In this document: positions 44,471 to 55,270 of the stretch, piece after piece
How positions within the stretch are numbered: position 1 is the stretch's first letter
Layout: the number at the start of each line of letters is the position of its first letter
NCBI RefSeq assembly: GCF_905220365.1
Contig: NC_061153.1
Coordinates: 9,010,001 to 9,074,000, forward strand
Source: Vanessa cardui
Taxonomy: Eukaryota; Arthropoda; Insecta; Lepidoptera; Nymphalidae
DNA length: 64,000 bases
Reading direction: 5' to 3'
Made by a program: the position numbers and the translations under genes
Notes under the pieces: model-generated
Databases searched by the model: none
What the model was told of the DNA's origin: nothing
Seen by the model: the letters and a program-made list of their open reading frames with translations, nothing else

Positions 44471-44723
44471 CTAGTTGTATTATTGTGTTTGACATTTTAT
44501 CTTTAATTGTGTATACCTATTCTCAATTCTTTTATTATTATTGAATGACTTTTTATTAATTGTAATTTGATTTAATTAATTGTATTTAATTCAATATCAT
44601 TAATGCATGTTTAATATTTGCACACCGATAAATCGGTAGAATATGAGAATCATTATAAATGACCATCTACATTATGTACCATATTCTGGCAAATAAATGA
44701 ATTATTATTATTATTAAAAATAG

Positions 44724-45366
44724 TGTCAAGCCCAATAGTGAAATTCAAAGCTATTTTCCTGGCAAATACCTTCACCTCCTAAATAACCTATATGGGATGC
44801 AAGAATTTTTAATTCGCTATTGAAAGCATTATAATATAAATTGTATAGTGTATTATATCAAATATCTAGACACATGTCGCTATTATGCTGTTAGCTTCGG
44901 ACCACAGAGTACCTTACTCTTTTACGTGTTGAAAGTGACCATTTTATAGACAATGTACATTACATTACCTTGCATCACATATTTGGATCGAAAACCTATT
45001 CATCTTCATATCAACAATCAAGTTGGACTTTCGTGGCTGCTCCTGACCGAAACATCGATGCAGTATACTGGCTATGTTCTCTAGTGCACGTGACACGGCA
45101 AATCAGAGGGAATATTAAAAATCTATTTTTAACAACTAAAGGCCTTACTAGACCTAGCTACTGCAGCGATGATCGTGGTTGGATAAAAGGTCTTTAAGTT
45201 GATTCTGGTATTGAAACCTCGACTGGAAGTTGTAGAGCAGCTATGTCATCTTTAAATTGGGTAGAAAATTTCCACATTAATGACACATTAGGTAAAGGTA
45301 ACTGGCAACATGAGCTTTCATTTAAGAAGTTCTATCAAAAACGTATTATTAATACATCAAATGCAG
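44724..45366 (+). pseudogene. DIRS-like tyrosine recombinase
   Basis: Continues the DIRS reading after LINE-G: SYFPGKYLHLLNNLYGM, then degraded, SYQQSSWTFVAAPDRN, HVTRQIRGNIKNLFLTTKG, WIKGL, SSLNWVENF and GNWQHELSFKKFYQKRI. The last motif holds the expected nucleophile Tyr. Recombinases of this type insert circular cDNA. Stops and frame changes are scattered. The tail continues at 52134 (TTEKSLAHYLIY) to the TGA at 52199-52201. Identification rests on order and motif style. Confidence 0.6.
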
Positions 45367-45780
45367 AGATAATAATAATAATAATAAATAACTTTATTGC
45401 ACACATAATACAATCAAAGAAAATCACACAGATACAGCAAGAAGCAAACTTAACACTAACATACAAAGCGTGCAAAGGGCGGTCTTATCACTGAACAGTG
45501 ATCTCTACCAGACGACCCTAAAGAAAGAAGCTTGCAAACTCAACGGGCTAGTGCAAAATAAATCACAACAAAGCAATATAAATACACAATAAATATACAT
45601 ACATACATACATACATAACAACTATATATACATACACGTATAAGATACATACATATATAAAATAAATAAATAAAGTAAATGATATTGATAATAATTATGA
45701 TTAACAAGATATAACACACATAGTACCTACAATTAATCACATAATTCATGTACCTAATACCTCCAAAAATAAAATAAAAG

Positions 45781-48700
45781 TTATGTTAAGGATAAGTAGA
45801 AGTTTTTAACGCGAGTTTTAAAAGTACATATTGATTGAGATTGTCTAATTTCAAATGGAAGAGAATTCCACAATCTAACTGCTTTTATTGTAAATGAATT
45901 AGAATACGATTGTGTTTTGCATAATGGCATGCTCAATTTATTGTCTTCTTGTGAACGTAGATTTATATTCGAGGAAAGATCAGCACGGAAGGAGAAACGT
46001 TCTTTTAAATAAAGAGGAGAGTAAGGGTTGAATAGAGTAGAGTATAGGAGAGAAACAGTATGCAGGTTGCGACGAAGCCCTACTGGGAGCCATCCGAGTT
46101 CAGAACGGAACTGCGAGACATGGTCGAATTTCCTAAGTCCAAATATAAATCTAATGCAGAGATTTTGAAGACGATCCAACTTACCAACTAATTCCTCCGA
46201 CAAGTCTGGATAGCAAGCATCAGCGTAGTCCAAAACCGGCAGTAACAGACTATTGGCTAGTAAAATCTTTGTCTTAGTCGGCAGAAAGTTTTTAAATCTT
46301 TTAAGGAAATTTATACCAGCGAAGATTCTCCGACTAATTTCCGCTACATGAGACCGCCAGGATAGAGAGCTATCTACGATGATCCCCAAATTTTTAACCG
46401 TATTCGAAAAAGTCAAAGTGGATCCGTTAAAAATAACTTTTGGAAGGTTGTTGGAATTGATTTTGGTAAGCTGTTTCGACGTTCCTATAAGAGTGATATT
46501 TACTTTGTTACTTGGTGGTAGGGCTTTGTGCGAGCCCGTCTGGGTAGGTACCACCCACTCATCAGTTATTCTACCGCCAAATATCAGTAGTCAGTATTGT
46601 TGTGTTCCGGTTTGAAGGGTGAGTGAGCCAGTGTAACTACAGGCACAAGGGACATAACATCTTAGTTCCCAAGGTTGGTGGCGCAGTGACGATGTAAGGA
46701 ATAGTTAATATTTCTCACAGCGTCATTGTCTATGGGTGATGGTGACCACTTACCATCAGGTGGCCCATATGCTCGTCCGCCAACCTATACCATAAAAAAA
46801 AAAAAAAAAAAAAAAAAAAAGAGTAAGCTGCGATTTGCTAGCATTGACCGACAATCCAAATGACTGACTCCAGTCGGTAATTATGTTGAGGTTACTATTC
46901 AGTTTATCGATAGCCGCTGTAATGTCTTCAACTGGAGTCGTCACATAGATTTGTAGGTCGTCTGCGTAAAGATGGAAGGGAAGAGTTAGAAGTTCAGTGA
47001 CAGTATTGATATAAATGGAAAACAGAAGAGGGGAAAGGACACTTCCCTGAGGAACTCCAGCACTAAGACAGCAATACGAGGAATGACGGTCTCCAGCTCG
47101 AATACACTGTTGTCGACCAAACAAGTAAGAACGGAACCATTCTACAACATTTGGCGACAAGTTTATGGATTCTAATACGGCCAACAGGATGTCATGGTCA
47201 ACCGTATTAAAAGCGTTACTAAAGTCCAATAAGGCTAATATAGTAACATGCTTTTGATCCATTGCGAACCGGACATCGTCAAAAACCTTCGCAAGTGCCG
47301 TCACAGTGCTGTGGCCAGGTCGGAATCCGGATTGGAACGGACTTAGGATGCTGTGTCGTGTAAGAAAAAGGTTAAGTTGGGAATGAACAATACGTTCAAG
47401 GATTTTAGACAAGAAAGAGAGGATAGAGATAGGACGATAGTGTGAAGGTAAAGTCGGATGGGGGAGTTTAGGAATAGGGATAACGTGAGCAAAGCGCCAA
47501 ACATTAGGAAAAGACATACAGGAAAGAGAGTAATTAAAAATGTGACAGATAATAGGTGCTATTTCGTCGAGGACAAGTACAATCATTTTGCGACTAATCC
47601 CATCGCTACCAGTGGCATCCGATGACATAGGAGCTACATTCTTATAAATGTCATCGGTGGTTATAGGTTCAAAAGAAAAATCTGGATAGTTGGGTTTGAT
47701 CCGTGACTTAAGGAGAGAAATGGTTGACGCTTTATTGTAATTTTGTGAGGCAATATTGGCAAAATGATTATTGAGGGAATTTAAATCAGTGTCAGGAGAA
47801 ATGGTTACCCTGGATCGGCCAATACCCATTGAGTTTAAAAATTTCCAAACATCTGATGTGCTCCTATTATTTATAGAAGCATGCACATATTTTCTTTGAG
47901 CATCTCTGCAAACCCTATTACACCTATTACGCAGTCTTTTATATGTATTTAGGGTTTGTTCAGTCGGTCTAGATTTATACTTGGACTTAGCAGCATTACG
48001 TTGCGCCATCAGCGTTCTAATATCACCATTTAGCCACGGTGCCGGAAGATGTTTAAGCTTAATTGGTCTGAGGGGAGCATGTTTGTCAAATAATTCAATG
48101 AGAAGCGAGTTGAAAATGCTCAGTTTCTCATCTATCGTTGTAGCATTAAGAATTGCATCCCAATCGATAGACTGCAAGTCTTGCATAAAGTTTGCATTAT
48201 TAAAATTTTTAAAAGTGCGGCGCATGACTACCGTTGGCTTGATTTTAGGAGGACGAATCTTCAATGACAGGTAGACTAAATCATGATATGAGAACGCATC
48301 TGCTGAGAGCTGACCATGTGTACTGACAAGCTCGGGAGAAGACACAATCATTAGATCAAGAAGTGAAGGGGAACAATTAGGGAAGAAATGTGTAGGATTA
48401 GTTTGAAGAAGATAAAGATTAGAGCTGGTAACTATATGATTGAGTTGTTTGGCACGTGAATCGTTTTTAACCAAACAAGTGTTAAAATCACCCATTATGA
48501 TAGTTTGGTCAACATTAGGTAAATGGGTCTCAAGTAAGATTTCAAGATTGTGAAAGTAGTTAATTTGGAGTGACGGGGAATAAAAAACCCCCAAAAGAAG
48601 TTTTAGCTTGCCGAATAGTACTTCCAGAAAGATGTGCTCAGATGACTCCGAGTAGGCGGAAGGAGATTTGCTTAAAATAGTGAAAGGAATGTGGCTACGC

Positions 48701-49038
48701 AGATAGATCGCCACCCCGCCCCTACCTTTGCCAGTTCGATCGTTACGAACGAGATGAAATCCTGGGAGTGCAAAAGAAGTTGAGGGTAAGGAGGGTTTTA
48801 AGAAGGTCTCAGACACCAGGATAGCATGTACATTCGTAACATCGAAGGAGGCTAAGAGGTCAGAGTAATGCGCAGGTATGCTTTGGGCATTTATGTGGAT
48901 GACATTAAAATAATTATGAAATAAGGAAAATGTTGAGTTGAGAACGCTATTTAGAGGTAATGATGTACTATGAAAACTTTCATCTGAAGACGAAAACATA
49001 GAAAAGTATCTCTCGTCGTCAGAACTATTTGTACTCAT
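45781..49038 (-). pseudogene. LINE-J ORF2, endonuclease-RT with one insertion
   Basis: ATG 49038. Endonuclease: NVIHINAQSIPAHY, LVSETFLKPSLPS (Glu), GGVAIYLRSH, GVFYSPS, IMGDFNTC, LDLMIVSS, FSYHDLVYLSLK. RT: ATGSDGISRKMI, YRPISILSFLSK, QSGFRPGHSTVTA, LDFSNAFNTVDH, AGVPQGSVLSP and LYADDLQIYV at about residue 690. C-terminal domain: LLLPVLDYADACYPD, LQNLCIRFIFGL, RLWNSLPFEIRQS. The insert 46495-46818 plus its 6 bp TSD is 330 bp (110 codons), so frames match on both sides. Without it the ORF would be 975 residues. The insert adds Phe codons and a stop at 46756. Confidence 0.88.
46495..46818 (+). mobile_element. 5'-truncated RTE-like element with poly(A)
   Basis: 324 bp ending in an A run (46796-46820), flanked by AAGAGT (46489-46494, 46819-46824). 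The sequence (GGGTAGGTACCACCCACTCA, later GGTGACCACTTACCATCAGG) is one I recall as a highly repeated lepidopteran RTE/SINE 3' end. No ORF. Confidence 0.85.
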
Positions 49039-49714
49039 ATTGAACGTATTATGTGTAAAATGTAATATATTCTAAATAGTATAAGTTATTGTTAAATATA
49101 AAATATAAATATTTATATGTAAAGTTCAAACTATGCAAAAAAAAAAAAATATATGTATAAATATATCTATGTAAATATATACCAAGAAAAAAAAAATTAA
49201 AATTAACAAAAAACAAAAAAGCAATAAAAATATAATATGTATCTATGATAATATCTAGATAAAAATATATTAAAACTTAATTTTAAAATAAAAATAATTA
49301 AATCATTCGTAATACCCACCAGCGTTAAAATGCAAGGCTTCGTTAACAAATCACACAAAAGAAGCAATAAAAAAGATCTATATGTATCTATATCTATAAA
49401 TAGTGAATTTAACAAAAAAAAAAAAAAGAACATATGTATATAAAAGCAAAGCCAAGCTATTAAGATAAAACTATATTGATAACGATAAATATCTACATTC
49501 ATAATCAAAGAAGAATCTACATACACTAATTTATTGAAGATGTCTATAAATGCCAGTATATTCTAGGCTGTATGATGTAAAACTTTTGCCTCAAAACTTA
49601 CGAAAATGATTAATTTCTGATTCTGACAATGACAATAATGACATTGTCATTTGACAATTTGTCAACTTTGTTATTTAGTTGTTAAATTCGGCATGTACAG
49701 ACAATAAATAAAAA
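49039..49714 (-). other. LINE-J inter-ORF spacer, left part
   Basis: AT-rich, with A runs and (ATATCT)-like segments. No ORF of interest. It resembles the LINE-H spacer. It may hold signals for ORF2 translation; none was identified. Confidence 0.6.
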
Positions 49715-50836
49715 TTTATACTTTTTCGTGCATATTCATTTGTTTTAAAATAGTGTTTTGTTTGAAGTCGGTTTTTCTTTTTGTTAAAATTTTTATTTAT
49801 TTTTTGATTTTAAGTGAAGCTGATTTTGACTTACTAATTTTTTTTAATATGGATAGATTAAGCGTTCCGTTTATATGAGTCAGAAACTACTTCGAGGACA
49901 ATTTCAAAGGTAACTTGCGAATAAAGCAAAAATAGACTTTCGAAAATGCGGATTTAATACGTCACGCGGCGTAAACTACAAGGATCACTAGAAAGAGCTG
50001 TCTTCGAACTCAGCAAAAAAACTTTGAAAAAGACCAACTATATTTCGTATATCATATGACATCACATCACATACACAAAATTTTATTAAAGATAGTAAGA
50101 AATTCTGCCCCATATCGCACCCTAACTGCGAGCCGTGTAGGAGTTCCATCACTACATAGTATAAAACAAAGTCGCTTTCTCTGTCCCTATATCTTTAAAT
50201 CTACGCAACGGATTTTGATGCGGTTTTTTTTTTAAAGATAGTGTGATTCAACGGGAAGGTTTGTGTATTTAATACATGAACAATATAGTAAAGAAACACT
50301 GATAATTTTAGAAGTTTGCGATGTGATGTCGTAGATAAACAAATTCTGTAGTATATTTAGTATCAGTATTGCACCCGTGCGAAGCCGGGGTGGGTAGCTA
50401 GTTGATTATAATATTCGACTATGATAATTACATAAACATAACCACATTACGGAAGGTGACTCAAATATCCAAATAACCTATAAATGAAAGATTCGACTGA
50501 GTATCGCTAAGGTGCTCCTCAGAATTGTTCCGTTCCCTTCCGTTCCGTTACTTTATCATGGATCCTGTGCTCAGAACCTTACCAAACTTTCACCAAATTA
50601 CCCTTGAAGTATGTATTTTATAATAAAAAAAGAATTATCAAAATTGGTTAACGTGATTTTCAGTTATTCACCTTTTTGTCGCGCATATACATAATGCAAA
50701 TTTAAGACTTATGTCGTTTTCATATGGATACCATCATCGGAATAAAAAAAAAATGAGACCCCACGGGAAGCACTACCTTTCAAACAAAAAAAAAATTATC
50801 AAAATCGGTCCACCCAGTGAAAAGTTATGAGGTAAC

Positions 50837-50891
<55 letters not shown>

Positions 50892-50925
50892 TAACCTCCT
50901 CCGTTTGGAAGTCGGTTGAAAACAA
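49715..50925. repeat. Lepidopteran-type interspersed repeat, copy 2 (inverted)
   Basis: Inverted counterpart of 9181-10296. It begins near TACTTTTTCGTGCAT and ends CCGTTTGGAAGTCGGTTGAA after a 40 bp A run (50844-50889). It is inserted in the LINE-J spacer. It is better preserved than copy 1 at the CCGGGGTGGGTAGCTAGT segment (50386-50403). No coding capacity seen. Confidence 0.7.
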
Positions 50926-51126
50926 TATAATTATTATAAGATTACCCCATATTATTTAAACCTCACAAGTGTAAGAATAAAGCAATATCAAAGTACAAGC
51001 CAAAATCGACTTTAAGACAGAAAAAATTATGCTAGAAAAATAAAATGAACAATCAAACTTAACAAACAAATAATAGTAAAAGATTTAATGTATGCTTACA
51101 CGAGAGGATGTAACGTAAAATATGAC

Positions 51127-51897
51127 TTACTTCCTGAGGTTCCTTTTCGGTCTGGTTGTTTGAAGAGACTGGACTGTTTTACCTTTTGTATTGTGGTTTG
51201 GAGATTGATTTGAGGTGCCGGCTGTCGCCACGACGGCTGGATTATCAGGCTCTAACTGATTTGAAATAGATCCCAGCTCAGCAGTCGAGGTTATTCTATG
51301 TCGAACACCACCAGGACCAATTATGAAGATCTGACCCTCTTTGGTCCAGCAATTAGACACACCAAATTGTTGTCTCGCTACCATAAATGCTTCGTGCCGG
51401 CTTTTTGTCAGGAACTCGGAAAGTGTGATACCTGTGTTCTTGAGACTGGCTTTCCCGTACCAGACTTTGTTACGCAACGATAAGTCCTGAAATTTGATAA
51501 GTATAGGCCGTGGCTTATCCTTTGTGGGACGACCTATGCGGTGACTACGTCTTATGGCAGCTGGGACTAATTCAGGCATTTTGATATGCTGAGATAGCAT
51601 CTTGACGGCGGTGACTGTAACATTCTCACTTGTAGACTCCGGGATACCATGGATTAAGAGAATTTTCTTTCTACTCCGCATCTCAAGTAGGTCATGCTGC
51701 TTGGTTAACACTGACAATTGAAGTTGAAGGCTTTCTAATGCAGACAGCACAAAATTGCGAAAGGTGGTAAATTGAGCTGCAATATTGGATGTAGGGCTAG
51801 TCGCAGGTATGGCAGTTTGTAAGTTGTGCTGAAATTCAGCCATTTTAGTGTTGAAGTGCAGTGACAACTCCTCAATGGATTGTTTGATAGCTTCCAT
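51127..51897 (-). CDS. LINE-J ORF1, RNA-binding chaperone
   Basis: 256 residues, intact. N-terminal coiled coil (MEAIKQSIEELSLHF to about residue 75). Central RRM-like/FP-like part: MRSRKKILLIHGIPES, AVKMLSQHIKMPEL, RRSHRIGRPTKDKPRPILIK, NTGITLSEFLTK and NCWTKEGQIFI. The tail is Ser/Thr/Asn-rich and ends in basic TTRPKRNLRK. Expected to bind element RNA and assemble the RNP. ATG 51897 is preferred because LINE-H aligns from its own Met-Glu-Ser at the same point. Confidence 0.85.
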   Translation of the reverse strand: MEAIKQSIEELSLHFNTKMAEFQHNLQTAIPATSPTSNIAAQFTTFRNFVLSALESLQLQLSVLTKQHDLLEMRSRKKILLIHGIPESTSENVTVTAVKMLSQHIKMPELVPAAIRRSHRIGRPTKDKPRPILIKFQDLSLRNKVWYGKASLKNTGITLSEFLTKSRHEAFMVARQQFGVSNCWTKEGQIFIIGPGGVRHRITSTAELGSISNQLEPDNPAVVATAGTSNQSPNHNTKGKTVQSLQTTRPKRNLRK

Positions 51898-52127
51898 AGC
51901 TTGTGGACTTTTTATCGAAGTAACAGTAGTGATATGTGGTGTAAATATATATGTATATTGTGGTAATTTATCAATTTATTAACTGGAATGGATGTTCAGC
52001 TGGCAGGTATTGTTAAAAATCAAAGCATTCCAATCATTAATGTCTTCTTTTAGTAATTAATTTTTATATTAAATATAGAGCTTACAGAAAAAGTTGTTGT
52101 TTATTGTGCAGCTACCCGAAAAAAAAA
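51898..52127 (-). promoter_or_regulatory. LINE-J 5' leader
   Basis: 230 bp from the 5' TSD to ORF1. It starts with a T run, then CGGGTAGCTGCAC, shared with LINE-H (CGGGTAGGTGCA). It probably contains the internal Pol II promoter, though no motif is decisive. Confidence 0.5.
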
Positions 52128-52201
52128 AGATAACTACTGAAAAATCTCTAGCTCATTATTTGATTTATGTTTATTTAAATTCGTTAGTTAATGTTATATG
52201 A

Positions 52202-52436
52202 TTTTCTTTAATGAATTTAAATTATGTACTTAATGCCATATTTCAATTAAATAATAATTAATCACATTGTTGCGCTTTAATAAATATTTTATTACAAATA
52301 CAAGCCACCAGGAGATAACAAACATGTCTCTCATAATGGACTTCAGACGTCAAACGGAACACATAATATAAAAATTTTACCTTCCAATAAAATTTGTATT
52401 ATGTTTCCTAAGAAGTCCAGGAAATGTCATTTGAAA
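52202..52436 (+). other. DIRS 3' flank / PLE 5' boundary, unresolved
   Basis: AT-rich, after the recombinase stop at 52199-52201. It may contain the DIRS 3' terminal repeat. I could not pair it with any left-end sequence. Confidence 0.3.
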
Positions 52437-53145
52437 TGAAATTAACCAACAACGAGACAATGGTTAGTTTTGATGTCCAGTCATTGTTGACCTGCTTACC
52501 CATACAAGACTGCATCGAAATTGTCAAGAGGAAGCTACAGACACAACATGCCTATTGAATATGCAGAGCTGTTACATCACTGCCTCACATCTGGTTATTT
52601 ATTGTGGAATGATGAATTCTATGTACAAGTTGACGGGGTAGCCATGGGTTCTCCAGTATCCCCCGTGGTCGCCGATTTATTCACGGAAGACCTGGAGGAG
52701 AGGGCTCTTCGCTCCGGACCAATAACACCTAGGTTTTATAAACTGTACGTAGATGACACTTTCACAATATTACCTAGTGATCTGACATTTGCATTTTTAG
52801 TATATCTTAATTCTATAAATAAAAACATTCAATTTACTATGGAATTAGAGGCAAATAATTCTTTAGCTTTCCTTGACATCCTTATCATTAAGAATCCTGA
52901 CAATACATTAAGTCACACGGTTTATAGGAAACCCACACCAACAAATACCTCAATGGTGACTCGCACCACCACCCTAGTCAGTTAGCTACCGTTGGCAAAT
53001 CTTTGTTTCAGAGAGCCCACCACCTCTGCGATGCTGAACACCTAGAGGACGAGCTACGTCAGGTCAAGCTTGCACTCCACCAGAATAAGCTGCCCGTGCC
53101 TCGCCAGCATCGCAGAAGCCGTATCAAGCCACCCACAGTTTGTAA
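52437..53145 (+). pseudogene. PLE reverse transcriptase
   Basis: MVSFDVQSLLTCLP, a frame change at about 52530, GYLLWNDEFYVQVDGVAMGS, PVSPVVADLFTEDLEER and the active site KLYVDDTFTIL. LEANNSLAFLDILI and THTVYRKPTPT-like thumb residues follow, then a second frame change near 52985 into the thumb/linker part (HHLCDAEHLEDELRQVKLAL). These are hallmark Penelope RT motifs. N-terminal RT parts are absent. Confidence 0.85.
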
Positions 53146-54552
53146 CCCTAAATATTTTGTTATTTCAATATTTTATGTTTACTAAAATTATAGTATTTAT
53201 TTTTATAAATATTTAACGGTTTTATAACAAAACTTCGATTTTTGAACCGTAACCGTCTTTATTATCTGTCAATTTCGTGGAACGGCAACACTGCGTTTTC
53301 TGCGTCGTCATTCTATCGTTGTGCAGGCGCCGGTCGCATACCGACACTTGTGTATTTTAAAACGATATATTCTTTTTTACTCGTGAGTATATTCAGTGAA
53401 TATTCTGGAATATTGGAATATAATATTTTGTTTCTACATTTCGTATATTGGTTTTGCATTCGTTTCAGATTATACACGAATTATATACATACATAAGCGG
53501 AGGGTTACCTACGTCTTCAACCTATTATTTTATATATTTGAGAGGTTTAGGCTACTAAACCGTAAGTAAAACAATTTATATTTGCTTAATCGAGGCACAT
53601 TAGTGGTTTTTAAAATGATATTTAATCATATTTTTCGTTAAATTCCAGTCGTCATAAAATACCGGCCACGTGCATTATTTGACAGGCGTTGTCGAATATT
53701 TATTTATTTAAACACTCCTGAGGTGAGTTCATGCATTAATTACCTTTGTTAATCAATATCCTACATGGCTCACTAATTATTTCTATTAATTTCTTCATAT
53801 TTTACTCAAAAACTGAACATAGACCTTGTCCATGTATTGGATGACCTAAGTCGAATCATATAGTGATTTAAATCACTTAGAGGCACTATTTCGTTAAAAT
53901 AAATATAGTTTTTGCTTTTCCATACTGTATTATTGCAAATTAAGCAATAATTACCTCATTTTTGACACTTTAAATGTCCAATTCAATAGCTTCAATCTTA
54001 TGAGTTATTGTTGAATTTTAATAACTCTTTATTGCTTGTACCTGTGTCTAAGGCATTCTTAGGACCTTCTTAGTGCTTATGCAAGATAGGTAATAAGTTG
54101 TTTTGTTCACAGGGAGTGTTTTTTTTATATGTATTTATATACATATATACTTTTAAATAAAGTATATTCTGAAGTACTACGGTGCTGGGTGGACTTAGCT
54201 GAGGATTGTTGCTGAGTTCGAGCATCTGCTTCGTCGGAGGAATTGCTGCATGTCCAGTGCTGCTACCGCTGCTTCTGCTGCTGCCGCTATTTTGGTTGCA
54301 CGGCTTTTATTGATGCATTTCATTTCTGGTTTGAGCTTTTTATTTATCCTTCATTTAAAGATGCCAACTCATTAATATCATTAGATTTAACCGGTTGATA
54401 TACATACCTACATTATGTATTGATACTTAACAATATTGTTCATGACCAGATACCGTCAACGACCTCACCCCTGATGATTATTTTTTTTATCTGATTATTT
54501 TATAATTTATTTTTTTTTAATAAAAATTGCTTAACCAACAAAGTTTTTTTTT
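53146..54552. other. Unidentified 1.4 kb insert in the PLE
   Basis: PLE coding sequence stops at a TTTGT and resumes after TTTTTTTTTGT, so TTTGT may be a short TSD. No RT, transposase or clear terminal repeats. It includes a GC-richer segment (53278-53345), a CTGCTGCTGC-rich stretch near 54250-54290, a TA run and several AATAAA-like sites. Short ORFs are not convincing. It could be a retrocopy, a non-autonomous element or captured host DNA. Confidence 0.35.
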
Positions 54553-54674
54553 GTCCCCGCGACAAGTTGAGGGACAACCTGCAATTCTACCATATGTGAA
54601 GGGAGTTACAGACAGGATTGGCAACATCCTGAAGCGAGCTTTGATTAAAACCGTTTACAAGCCTCATAAGAAAG
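54553..54674 (+). pseudogene. PLE linker between RT and endonuclease
   Basis: Reads RQVEGQPAILPYVKGVTDRI and ALIKTVYKPHKK, the conserved Penelope segment (LPYVKG) after the RT thumb. Gypsy-2 cuts it at AAAG (54671-54674), and the endonuclease follows at 61334. Confidence 0.8.
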
Positions 54675-55048
54675 TGTTACCGACTTTATATATGTACATT
54701 TCAGTATATTACGGTAGAATAGAATACTTAAATAAAGCCTAAACTATCCTACAACATTGTAGTATTTCAATTGATTCTTTCCGTTTAGATTTTAATATTT
54801 ATTTTGACTAATAACATGGTTTTTATTTTGACTAAAACTAAGCTTATAATTAAAGTCGGACAACCAGCCATTCGTTTTGCTAGACACGAGCAAGAAAGGA
54901 GTGCTGTTTAATAAATTCCTGTATTATCAAAGTAGTAAGTGTTTTTTTTTACTATAACTAAAATCCTAATATCGACTAATAGGCTGTGTAGTGTAAAAAG
55001 ATAAAGTGTTGTGAAGTTTGAGTGATTTAAATAGTAAAGGACGTAACA
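54675..55048 (+). repeat. gypsy-2 5' LTR
   Basis: 374 bp, starts TGTTACCGAC and ends GGACGTAACA. Relative to the 3' LTR it has four extra bases in AGTAGTAAGTG and one G/A difference (TTTCAGTATA). Confidence 0.93.
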
Positions 55049-55063
55049 ACTCGGAAGTGGGAT
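55049..55063 (+). promoter_or_regulatory. gypsy-2 candidate primer-binding site
   Basis: ACTCGGAAGTGGGAT directly after the LTR. The core TC(A/G)GAAG(C/T)GGGAT sits two bases from the LTR in both gypsy-1 and gypsy-2. The tRNA was not determined. Confidence 0.45.
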
Positions 55064-55270
55064 TGCACTGAGATATTCTATTATTTCGGTGTGATCCCTT
55101 CCTGCCCACAGTTATAGGATAAAAGTGTAAGATAAATATTATTATTTTTTTTTTTTATTTTTTTTTTTGTCTACCCTATGCATATATATATTTTTTATTT
55201 TATTTGAAATTGGGTTTCATTTTATTTAAATATTCGTTTTGTGTTTCTTTTGAGGTTAACTATCGAAGAC

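Larger units (their letters stand above)
41062..44716 (+). mobile_element. LINE-G, non-LTR retrotransposon
   Basis: Flanked by AAAATAG (41055-41061 and 44717-44723). It consists of a 5'-truncated ORF1 remnant, ORF2 with endonuclease and RT, and a 3' UTR ending in an (ATT)n tail after AATAAATGAA. The DIRS frame resumes on the right side. Its C-terminal domain resembles the fragment at 25745. Confidence 0.85.
45373..52127 (-). mobile_element. LINE-J, near-intact two-ORF LINE
   Basis: TSD AGATAA (45367-45372, 52128-52133). 5' end (T run, CGGGTAGCTGC), ORF1, a roughly 0.9 kb spacer holding the 1.2 kb repeat, ORF2 and a 3' UTR with AATAAAG and (TAA)n tail. ORF1 is open and ORF2 is broken only by one inserted RTE fragment whose removal leaves a continuous frame. 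The best preserved LINE in the window. Confidence 0.9.
22030..52201 (+). mobile_element. DIRS-like retrotransposon, base of a nested stack
   Basis: Collinear pieces: RT-RNase H at 22030-24122, a 27 bp piece at 41035-41061, tyrosine recombinase at 44724-45366 and the C-terminal tail at 52134-52201. They are separated by BEL/Pao (24123-41034), LINE-G (41062-44716) and LINE-J (45373-52127). Each gap is bounded by TSDs (about TGGG, AAAATAG, AGATAA), and the reading frame continues across every join. DIRS elements integrate through a tyrosine recombinase instead of a DDE integrase. Many stops and shifts: an old copy. Terminal repeats were not located. Confidence 0.75.

Noticed and set aside
53242..53496. 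Small ORF in the 1.4 kb insert
   Set aside because: Low-complexity aromatic-rich composition from AT-rich DNA, no domain.
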